This document shows, piece by piece, positions 51,401 to 61,499 of a DNA stretch of 64,000 bases. The stretch is from Gymnogyps californianus (taxonomy: Eukaryota; Chordata; Aves; Accipitriformes; Cathartidae), in contig NC_059478.1 of the NCBI RefSeq assembly GCF_018139145.2, positions 10,230,001 to 10,294,000 on the forward strand. Reading direction: 5' to 3'. The notes under the pieces were generated by a model. It saw only the letters and a list, made by a program, of their open reading frames with translations. It made no database searches and had not been told where the DNA came from. Position numbers and translations under genes: made by a program. Every line of letters starts with the position of its first letter. Positions within the stretch are counted from its first letter, which is position 1.

Positions 51401-54400
51401 TGCTATTGTTTTACTTCTTTCTAGGTACTGCTGTGTTTAGCTTTCACATTTTGGTGAATATTTCTGTGCAATTCAGGTTACTAACAGGTGAGGGACTTCT
51501 TAGGCACCCCCTAACCTGGATTGAATCTTGAATGGTTTATGCGTGCAAATAGTATTTTTCTTGCTTTTATAGTCTTTGACTTGAAGCTTTCCCCAAAGCT
51601 TACTCGCATCCCATTTTTTTCAGTTGGTTTTAATATGATTTATTTGTGAGCTTACTTTTCAAGAGTTTGATTATATTTCAAGTCCTCAGCTTACCTAATG
51701 TTATGTATAGTGAATTCATACTGTTTTGTCTCTTTCTGACTTAAGGATTTTTTTCTTTTAGTTTTGCTAATCAAAAAGAGGGCTTTGACTTGATTGTCCA
51801 CCCCCGCCCTGGTCTTAAAGAGCAAGACTGGTATTTCAAACCTCCTCCTTCCTTTAGCACTGCCTGTGTTGGTTGCCTTGCAAGCCTGCAGCAACACCAG
51901 ACTTTCTAAACGAGATTGAGCTGTGCTAGCCTGAGATTTGCTTCTGTTTCCATTAGTCACATAAAGGTTTATGCGTTGAAATTGAACTTTCCTTGTACAG
52001 TCCAACCTATGTTCCAGAACGAATATCCAGATTACCATGCACAGTGTGTTTCTGTGTACTTGCTGGAGTTGCAGTTTTAATGCTATTTTGCAAACTTTGT
52101 AAGCCCTTGTAAAAGCCTTACTATAAAATGATGACACATTATTAATTGGTTTTGAGAAAGTGAGTTTCAGAGTACCTATGTAGTGAGAAAGTTACTCTTC
52201 AAAAATTTGTTCTAACTATACAAAGTTTGAAAAACTTTGGGGATTGGAATATGCCTTAAGTCAAAATAGAGTAGATGCTATTAAAGCTGTCTAATAGGTT
52301 TGGATTCTTAAGTTTAATTGGTTTTAATATAACACAGATTTAAAAGACAAGTATCATGCTAGTAAATAAAATCTTAAAATACTCAAAGTTGGGGAGGAGA
52401 GGATGTACTCTGGACTTAGCTCCACCTGGGCTGCTTGATGTCCTGAAAGCTAGGACTAATAGCAGTGTTCACAGATTTTTATAGTGGGTTTGATGCAATC
52501 ATGATAAATTGTTTTGTTTCTTTTGTTTTTACATCCGGAAATTTTGGGCTCCCTGAACATGCCCTTGCAATTTATATAGTGATTATCTGGGCTAATGTAG
52601 CTTCATGACATAGAAATTGGTATTTTCAACCATCTACAGTTATGAAAATAGATATATGGAAGCCCTAAGATCATGTGGTTCCTTTGTCGTGAGGCTATAG
52701 CTGTTGTAAATCAGGCTTTATCTATAGCTGCTTCACTACTGAATGTTATAACTGCATACAAAACAACCACCTGCTGAACATTCTCATGCAATTAACGTAA
52801 CGGCTGCCATTGTTTCCTCTATCTTGTATTCAGAAGCAGAACCCAGCCAGAATATTTCACACAAGCTTTTAGAAGTAGCCATACATAACTCATTCTTCAT
52901 AAATATAGTTTGCATTAGACCACAAATGCAAGTTTTAAAGTTCAAAGAGTAAATAAACATTTCAGTGAAGTGAATTTAGCATAACTTTACCTTTTTAATG
53001 CTAATCATCAAAACAAATTCCTAAAGATTTCATAAATACACAGTAGAAAACCAGCATCTTAATTATCAAAACAGTGATTATTTGCCCCTTTTCTTCCAGA
53101 CTTGACCTCAAAACTCAAGTTGTTATCTGTTCCAGAATGCAACCTGAAAAAAGTCTGAAGGTTGGGAGACAATACTGGTTTTGGGAGGGCTTCTAAGGAA
53201 ATGAAAACACATAAGTTATGAATCACTGATGGAACAGCAAAATGCCCTGCAGTATTTTTTCAGCCGGTAGTGTGCTAGATACGGAATTTAATTACATCTT
53301 TGGCAGTCGCGGTCACTTCACTTGAAATACCAACCTCCCCAAAGGCTTCTAGGAATGATATTTCTTTGGGCTTGCGTGTCTTTTTGTTCTTCACTCAGAG
53401 TGGAGAGGGTTCTGTATACATGATTCTCTTCTTACCTTGTTAATATTTTCATTCAGTGAAAATGTATGTTAACTTGAACTATGTTTTAAACAAAAACAGT
53501 AATATAAATAATAGCACTTGCCTTTTGAGAGGTATAATTTCAGCATCTGTAGGACTGAACAGAATTGCCCTTACATAGCACCAATGAAGTGCATAAATGA
53601 AAACTGTGAATGAATGAGAGATAAATGGAGGACTAAGAGGAAAACCTGATGTGCAGTATAAGAAATGACCAGTCAAAAAACATGGTTAAAAAAATCTGTA
53701 CTGCTTAGTATGCATCTTACAAATACATAATATAGGGAACGTTATGCTGATACAGGAAAGAAATGAAGACATCTGTTCATTTATATACTGAAAATGTATA
53801 AAAAGAAAGAGCAAGGCAGTTGTAATTTTACATGATTTCTCTCAAACTCAAAGCTCTATAATCTGAACTATTTTGACTGTTTTTTTTGAATGGTAAAACT
53901 TGTAAAAACATTATAAAAATAGCAGAGCAGGATGCAGACTAAGTAAGATTGTTAGGCTGTTGCGGTTTTTCAGTTAACAGACTTTCCCCCCAAACTTATC
54001 TGTCTTTTATGCACAGTCTACATAATGCAGAAATTTGTATTTTTGTCTCTTAATTCATTCTACCCTTCCCATTATCTAGTCTGTCCTAAGCCCTGTGAAG
54101 CATGGACTAGACTCCCATGATCAGGTTATTTTTATGTCAATTGTCTTCATTAGACAATCCCATTAGAACCTCACCAGTGACAAAGGAGGGAAACGTAATG
54201 CCATCAGCACCCTTATAATGCTACACTCTCCAAAAGTTACTGGCATTAGTAAACTCATCTTACTGCCAAACCCTTTTAAAACAGTCTACAAGCTAATTTC
54301 ATTGACTTATAGAACTATTTGTACTAAGCAATTCATTGTATGTTACGCACTGAGGAACAAATTCTTCCTTTCATTTAAGTCGACTGCATTGCTGAGATAC

Positions 54401-54809
54401 CACCCTGAGCTAACTTTCTATCTATTTTTGTGTCCCTTAAGGATCTCATTAACATAGTAGAGCAGTCTCTATCAAATATTCATAACCTGTAGTAAACTGA
54501 AGTAATATCCTCCTTTTCATTGCAGTTTGACACAGACACATGTTCACAGCTAGCATTACTTGCACAGATCCACAAATTCAATTTTTACCAGTTGGAGCTC
54601 TGCTTCATAACATTTAGGTATTGCTATTGTTTTCTAAACTTTTGATAGATGCAAAGATTCTGCTTTATAAAAATGAGCATCTTCCCAAACAGCAGCATGT
54701 GATTACGTATATTCATACATATTTTCTGCACTTTCTCTTTCTTAACTAGTTTTTTTTTCTGTTCCAAGAGCTTTGTGGAAATGTAATGTCATATTATTTC
54801 ATCTATAAC

Positions 54810-55408
54810 TGTCCTGGTTTCGGCTGGGACAGAGTTAATTCTCTTCTTAGTAGCTGGTATAGTGCTGTGTTTTGGATTTAGTGTGAGAACAATGTGATAA
54901 CACACCAATGTTTTAGTTGTTGCTAAGTAGCGCTTATCCTAAGTTAAGGATTTTTCAGTTTCCCATGCTCTGCCAGCAAGCAGGTGTGCAAGAAGCTGGG
55001 AGGGAGCAGAGCCGGGGCAGCTGACCTGAACTAGCCAAAGGGATATTCCATACCATGGAATGTCATGCCCAGTATATAAACAGAGGGGAGTTGGCCGGGA
55101 GGGGCGGATCGTGGCTCGGGAACTAACTGGGCATTGGTCAGTGGGTAGTGAGCAATTGCACTGTGCATCACTGGGTTTTTTTCTCTCTCTCCCCCCCCCC
55201 TTTTTTTGTTATATTCCTTTTCATTACTATTATTATTATATTTCATTATTACTATTGTTAGTATTTTACTTTAGTTATTAAACTGTTCTTATCTCAACCC
55301 ACGAGTTTTTTACTTTTTTTTTCTTTCCTTTCCTCCTCACCCCACTGGGAGAGGGAGGGGGAAGCGGCTGCATGGTGCTTAGTTGCTGACTGGGGTTAAA
55401 CCATGACA
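54810..55408 (+). mobile_element. Solo LTR, first ERVL-like family
   Basis: A 599-bp LTR with a perfect 5-bp target duplication, ATAAC at 54805-54809 and 55409-55413. The ends are TGTCCTGGTTTCGGC and AAACCATGACA. It has an intact TATA box (TATATAAA, 55073-55080), a pyrimidine-rich stretch and ATT-rich tract (about 55180-55265), an ATTAAA signal (55277-55282) and the U5 motif TTATCTCAACCCACGAG. It shares its family with the provirus LTR at 10212, the nested LTR and the copy at 60909. The intact TATA box and clean duplication suggest a comparatively young insertion. No internal sequence remains. Confidence 0.95.
55073..55080 (+). promoter_or_regulatory. LTR TATA box
   Basis: TATATAAA within the solo LTR at 54810, about 200 bp upstream of its ATTAAA polyadenylation signal. 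It is the best preserved core promoter element on the plus strand in this window. The minus-strand LTRs have equivalents at 10522-10529 and 13128-13135. Confidence 0.6.
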
Positions 55409-56584
55409 ATAACTCAGGCTTATCCATCAGTGATATGGAAACCTATGATCTCTGAGAGGTCCAGAAATGTGCAAATGAAGTGGTTATAAGAAATAAGGCA
55501 AAATAACCATGCCTGGAACATGAGTATAAGGCAGTACCTATCTAGTGCTTCATATGTAAAAGTGTGTGGAATTCAGTTATGTACTTAACTATGTTTCAGA
55601 CTACAAGTTCAGGAGTGGGCTCTTTGAAGTAGATGTAGCTGATTCTCACTTGCATTTTTTATATAAAGGTGCCATAATGCAAACAAGTTGAGCTGGCCTA
55701 CCTACATGTTTGAAGTTAGGCATGTATTCCTCTATCTTGCTGGATAAGATCCTGACTCGGCAGTTCATTGACTTCAAAGCCCTTCTTTTGAATCACTCTG
55801 AGTTTTTCAGCTTTTGAACTGTTTTCAACCTGAGCTGTCAGATATTCTTTTTTTTGGCTGACCACCAACTGTGAATAACGATAGACTTTTTTTTGCTTTC
55901 TCTTATGTGTTGGACTGACTGTGATGTTACTTCATTATTTTATGCCAAGTTAATTTGCAAAGTTAATTGCAAGAGGTATCTTTCAGAACAGGAGTAGCAA
56001 AACCCAGATTAATATGAATCACTGCTGCCACAGGACTTTTTCCGTAGGGCACTGTAAGTGGATTCTGAAACATGGAAAAACTTTACGTGTAGTAAAATTT
56101 ATCTATCAATTGTGCAATGGCTTTGTGCCTCTACTATAATGACAACAAAATCAAATCACAGGTGGTGCCCTCAAATGAATAATATAGTAATAAAAATTCT
56201 TCCACCAAAAAAAGTCATTAGTGCTGTTGGATGAGAATATCACCTCTAGTGTCCCTAGCATTGAGACAGTATAGTCAGACATAGGCTGTAGGATGTTTTC
56301 AGGACTTCTACGTGATGTGATGATTGTGGTTGTCAAAATGGATTTTAAGGCTGTCGGTGAACTCCTGGTGCACAGAAAATCTTTTCTTGGAATTAAAGAA
56401 AACACTTATTAATTGTACATGCTGATTGTACATAATTTAAAAAAAAACCCCATAAACTCTTTTAGGTGATATGTTGTACACTGAAAAATAAGATTTTAAT
56501 TTTACCATGTTATTTAAGCTAGTAAAGCGAATACCATAGTTTAAGCAATCAACCTTCCTGTAAAGTATTCAGTTTCAGCAACAG

Positions 56585-56955
56585 TCACTTCTGAATAAGT
56601 TCAATTTCTGAAGTGCTCCTCTTTTTTGTGAAGAGAGGTAATGCCACCTCAAATGCATCATCTGTTGTCACTTCTATCCTTTTGGGTGCAACACGCTCTA
56701 TTTCTGGAATTCTTTTGGGGCAATTCAAAGATGTTATAGGAAAGATTCCTGCAGAAAAGTGTCTTTTTGTTTTTTTCTTCTTTCTGTGGATGAAGTGGTA
56801 AAGCCTCAGTTCATGGGAAACTTTGAGTTCAATGTGGAATTTTCCGACTCTTTCACAAGAGATGGAATAGAACTTTGTAGAAAGTTGGACCTTTTTTGCT
56901 GTTGCACTGGTACAGTGATCCCCTGAAAACACTGAAAGGGATGGCTGAAAACACT
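56585..56955 (-). other. Candidate terminal coding exon, unknown protein
   Basis: On the minus strand a strong acceptor, TTACTTTTTTCATTTCAG, ends at 56956. The frame that follows is open for about 123 codons to TGA at 56585-56587. Its composition looks coding: GDHCTSATAKKVQLSTKFYS, RVGKFHIELKVSHELRLYHF, a Lys-rich HRKKKKTKRH, then RIPEIERVAPKRIEVTTDD and FTKKRSTSEIELIQK at the C terminus. The same frame happens to be open a little upstream of the acceptor, which weakens the splice argument. I do not recognise the family and see no convincing partner exon. A real last exon, a fossil exon, or chance are all possible. Confidence 0.32.
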
Positions 56956-57288
56956 CTGAAATGAAAAAAGTAATGTAACATTGTTTCCTCAGGTGTAAGA
57001 CATTTATTGGATTATGCTGTACAAGCTGCTGAAATAGGCAAGAGAAGAAATATTCAGGAAATACCGATTTTGGGAAAAGCAGCTGTGAGAGGACATGGAC
57101 TCTACCATGTTGCCAACAACATATTTAGTGTTGAACAAATAATACTGAACATGTTAAGCTTTGTTTACCTGCATATATCAATGTAAACTATTATGCAACA
57201 AAACTATTCTGCATCATGATGTATCTTACCGGAATGTTACCTGGAAGATACCTCTTTAATTCCAGTCTAGTGTTCCCTGTGAAGTAAA

Positions 57289-57318
57289 ATGTGAACTACA
57301 TATAAATGTAGTTCACAT
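57289..57318. repeat. Perfect 13-bp inverted repeat (hairpin)
   Basis: ATGTGAACTACAT (57289-57301) and ATGTAGTTCACAT (57306-57318) are exact reverse complements separated by ATAA. The stem does not extend further. It is too short for a typical microRNA precursor. Such cruciform-prone repeats can arise by template switching during replication. Confidence 0.85.
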
Positions 57319-60300
57319 GTGTGTCTCCATACAAAATGGAAAACAAACAAAAAGATGAAAAAGCAGTAGTAGTCAGTCACACTTCATAAACTCCACCTTC
57401 TTGCTGTGCTGTTCTATAAAGTAACTTAATGTACCTCATGAGATTTCATGAAAAGTCTAACCCTTTTTCATTCAAACCCTCACTTCACAAAATTAGCCAT
57501 TGCAGAAGTAGCAAGTATTGCTGAGTAGCATATTAGAATGCTCATTCAAAGCCCTTATTGAAAAACAGGGCCGTGAATGTGAATTCCTTCCTTTCTCCTC
57601 CATTTTACCTACTTATACGCACAGATATAGAGACAAAAAACCTGCTTCTTTTAGTTCTAGGTGCGTGGGGGGACCACGGCAATGTGACCCTTGACCACAT
57701 GTGACTACAGACCATGGACCTAGTTATTTGATCCGCTGTCAAGGAATGGTTACCTCTGCTTGCCTGTACCTGTGACACCATCCTTTAGTCCAGACTCTCA
57801 GGACTGATCCTGAGTGTGCAGGCCTGTTGGCTGCACCAAATTTCCCACTCCTTGGGCAATAATATAAAATCTGTTGTTTGTCATGAAGATCTTGAAAATT
57901 AGTTTAGAAAGTTATGGATTGCAGCAGGAGGTGGAGAAGAGAAAATCCCATTGATCTGGGACCCAAGAGCAATCATGTGCCGTGAGACCCCAGTCTCAGA
58001 ATAGGAGATTTCCGCTCTGAAGGTCATCTTTCCAAGGCCTTGTGACTGGTGAAAGAAAGAATTTTTGAATTGGACTAGGCTGCCCTGCCAGGGCTGTTGA
58101 ATTATCACATTTGAAAAGGTTAAAATTACTAACAACTGCATTTGATGTTAGGGGGGCATTCATGACAAAGCTTTGCAACTAAAAGCTAACATCTACTCCA
58201 TGGGGGAGAACTTCTAGCAAGGGGTAGGCAGGATACTCAAATGAAGAACTGCTGGTATAGTCACAGAGAGCGAGATCTGCTCACATGTTATTGGATATTG
58301 CCCTGCAATTCAAGATGCTAGGATGAAGAGACATAACCAACTATGTGAACTGTTGGCTGAGGAAGCTTGCAAGAAGTGGTTAATGAACAGCACTTCCAAC
58401 AGTCTTGAAGGACCATCAAAATGAGCTATACAAAGCTGACTTGATATTTAGGAAGGGAGGTCAGGCCTCAGGGGCCTCTGGTGGATATAAAAACCATAAT
58501 CACTTGACCTTAAGGAGCAGGTCTGAGAGGTGATGCATGCCAACAGCTCAGTGGTATGATGGCGACTACAGGCTTCTATCTGAACTGGGACTCTCAAGGT
58601 ACTTGGGGCAGGGGTGGGTTTCTAGATGCACCGGGGGAGGTTCTAGGTGCCTAGGGTTCTAGAAATTCTGGGTGCTAGTTATGTTAACTAACTTAATGTG
58701 TCAGTTTCATAGTTCCTCAGTTTATCTTTGCAATACTTTACAGATTCTGACTTTTGGCTATTAGATGGTATTTCAGTTAATTGTTGTTAATCCTTCATGT
58801 AAACCATTAAGGCAGTTGCAGAATCTCTTGCTGTTTCCCAAAGACTTCCAGTGAAGTCATAAGAAGTCTTAACTGCAGCATGCTGGACCCACAGTTGTAT
58901 ACAGATATTTATCTTGGCACATTGTAGCTTAGGTAATTATGAAAACATTGCCAAACATCTTTCAGAAAAATAAGTTGTAAGGCCCTGTTGAAGTTGAGAG
59001 ACCAAACTCCCCTTTGGGGGCATCTTAAAAGCAGAACAGTACAAATGAGACGCTAATCTCTCTTATGTAAGAATATCCCTTACGTAAGGAGTGCAAGGGC
59101 AATGGTAAATGGGTAGATGTGAGCCTTTAGTGTTGTATGCATGCCACACATTCCAGTTAACTTCCTCCTTAGCAAGTTTTTTCTTTTAAGAAAGCCTTGG
59201 TTTCCACTGATGTCTTCCTTGTGCACTTTAACCAACCATAAGTTGCACAGGGTGTTTCTTCAGCAAATCTTCAGTCTAGCTGTGAAATCTTTATGGAATT
59301 ATTTTTAAAAATAGGTTTAACAGATGCATGATAACTCCTTGACTGCTTTCTTCAGCCATGTTTTACTCTGGGGGGTAATACCAGAAACTAATCTTGTTAT
59401 TGCATAAAATGAGCAAGCTAAACAAGATTATGGCTATTGTCCTCTTCTAATTTCAAACCATGATAGCTGCTAGAAGTATCTCAATTAAAGATGAGTGTAG
59501 GAAAAATGTGCTCAACTGTTAGAAGAATGGTATGCATAACTTATCTCTGAAAATAAACAGGAAGCTGCAGGATTGGACATTTTCTGAGCTACAGAGATTT
59601 TCATTTCATTTTGAGAGGCAGGAAAGATGGATAGATCTGATGTTATTTTAAAGCACTAGAAATTACTTCCAAATGTGTGACCAGCTGAACAAATAGCTTT
59701 TGTATTTGAAAAACCGATCCAGATTCTGATTTCAGTTACTGTGATGTGAACTCACAGAAATTGCAGTGAGTGTGTTAGAATTGCTCTGGATTGAAAACTG
59801 AATATGAAAACAATGATCTGGCCTGCTATGTATTTGTGGGGTGTGCTTTTTAAAGGTAGATGTTATTTTGAAAACTTCTGGGAAAAATATTTATCAGCTG
59901 GATGTTATACATGTAAAAATGCCTTACTCCATGACTAATAGTTTTATTATAATTAATTTTGAATAAGCAGGTTTTAGTTTATACATGGAAAATATTTCTG
60001 GAATCCCTGGAGGGGAAGGTGAATCCAACCAACCTACCAACAAGCAAACAAAATGTAGTTTAGTTCATAATTCGTAAGAATACAAAACCTTACTCTGTTT
60101 ATGTGGCTAATAAATGCAATCAGAAAGTCTTAAAAATTGACAGTACTGCAAATGCTACTGTCCTTATGTTGCCAGCTTCCTAAATTTGAATTTGCTGTGT
60201 CAAGAATGAATACATCTTTTCTTTCTGGTTTGAATGCAGATAATATTTGCCAGATATGATCTGAGTTGTCATTATAGGCCTTCAGGTTTATGTTGTGACT

Positions 60301-60908
60301 CACCTGAACTCTAAAATGTACTAGCACAGAACTTGAATGAGAATGAGTAAGGACCACATATTGTATAAATAGCTGTTTTGAAAATTGTCAGAATGTATTA
60401 TATATTCTAGCTTGCATATCTCACAGAAATTTATGATGTTGTAGTTAACCTCAGTGCATATGATTTGAGATCTTTACAGTTTTTGGGCTTTTCAAATTAA
60501 GAGTTATGATTTGTTAAATGACAGCAATGTTGCACCTCGGGCCAGAACCTCAGTCAGCTCTGTTCTGTTTGTTGAAGAGCTTTACATACATGAATGATAG
60601 GATAACTAACACCAAGAGAATTTAGTGTTTTTTCCAACAGATTAATGAAGCAACTTACATCTGTTCTTATAGTACTCAGGTGTCTCTAACCTATTTACAC
60701 TGTACAATATGCTATATCTGTTCAAAACCCTAGAGTTGAAATGTAACTTGTGGAAACTGTTCTGTTAACTCCTTTGAGTTATCCAGGAGACTAGCTGTAA
60801 AAGTGAAAATTAATGTAGGAAGAAAGGTTCCATGTGTCATAAATCACAACAAGCACTGTAGTATCCATAAACTAGATGCTTTCCAATACACAGGTATTTT
60901 TAAACTGT

Positions 60909-61499
60909 TGTCCTGGTTTCAGCTGGGATAGAGTTAATTTTCTTTCTAGGAGCTGGTATAGTGCTGTGTTTTGGATTTAGTATGAGAATGATGTTGATAA
61001 CATACTGATGTTTTTAGGTGTTGCTAAGTAGTGTTTATACCAAGTCAAGGATTTTTCAGTTTCTCATGCCCTGCCAGCAAGAAGGCTGGAGGGGCACAAG
61101 AAGCTGGGAGGGGACACCGCCAGGACAGCTGACCCAAACTGGCCAAAGGGATATTCCATACCATATGACATCATGCCCAGTATGTAAACTGGGGGGAGTT
61201 GGCTGGGAGGGGTGGATTGCTGCTCGGGAACTGACTGGGCATCTGTTGGTGAGTGGTAAGCAATTGCATTGTGCATCACTTGTTTTGTATATTCTAATTC
61301 TTTTAGTATTATTGTCATTTTATTATTATTACTACCATTATTATCATCATCATTATTATTTTCTTCCTTTCTGTCCTATTAAACTGTCTTTATCTCAACT
61401 CATGAGTTTTACTTCTTTCAATTCTGTTCCCCATCCCACTGGGTGGGGGAGTGAGGGACTGTGTGGTGCTTAATTGCTGGCTGGGGTTAAACCACAACA
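60909..61499 (+). mobile_element. Solo LTR, first ERVL-like family
   Basis: A 591-bp LTR with a slightly decayed 5-bp target duplication, ACTGT at 60904-60908 and GCTGT at 61500-61504. The ends are TGTCCTGGTTTCAGC and AAACCACAACA. The TATA box reads TATGTAAA (61181-61188), changed from the TATATAAA of its siblings, so its promoter is probably weaker. ATTAAA lies at 61378-61383, followed by TTATCTCAACTCATGAG. A TTA/TCA-type trinucleotide tract (about 61318-61362) expands the middle. Same orientation as the 54810 copy, but it is an independent insertion because its flanking duplication differs. Confidence 0.93.
61318..61362. repeat. ATT/ATC trinucleotide tract within LTR
   Basis: A run of TTATTATTA and ATCATCATCATTATTATT-type units lies inside the 60909 LTR. 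The equivalent position in the sibling LTRs carries similar but shorter ATT-rich sequence, so this tract seems to have grown from an LTR-encoded seed. Confidence 0.75.

Larger units (their letters stand above)
38686..54809. other. Non-coding AT-rich DNA with two coding-like segments
   Basis: Most of this 16-kb stretch is ordinary AT-rich sequence with no repeat family or RNA gene recognised. Coding-like segments at 41392-41565 and 45232-45408 are listed separately. Minus-strand ORFs at 48360-48752 and 51691-52137 and a plus-strand ORF at 46478-46858 are the longest, but none has a domain or supporting splice signals. 46180-47460 is slightly richer in G and C than its surroundings, without an identifiable cause. 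Confidence 0.6.
55409..60908. other. Non-coding DNA between two solo LTRs, with a candidate exon
   Basis: No gag, pro or pol sequence lies between the two plus-strand LTRs, so this is not a provirus interior. It includes a candidate minus-strand terminal exon (56585-56955) and a hairpin (57289-57318), both listed separately. A stretch from about 57650 to 58680 is richer in G and C than its flanks, with a TATAAAA near 58488; it may be an old unclassified repeat. A minus-strand ORF at 60130-60357 has some coding-like character and an internal GTGAGT, but no firm support. Near 59062-59088 two near-palindromes (CTTATGTAAG, CTTACGTAAG) lie 7 bp apart. Confidence 0.5.

Noticed and set aside
51691..52137. 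148-codon minus-strand ORF
   Set aside because: No recognisable domain, no splice support, and composition consistent with chance in AT-rich DNA.
55060..55281. ORFs within the plus-strand LTRs (also 61018-61473)
   Set aside because: The same frames occur in sibling LTRs as by-products of TATA, pyrimidine-rich and ATT-rich LTR sequence; LTRs of this kind do not encode proteins.
54810..61499. A full provirus bounded by the two plus-strand LTRs
   Set aside because: Each LTR has its own target duplication (ATAAC; ACTGT/GCTGT) and no retroviral coding sequence lies between them, so they are independent solo LTRs.
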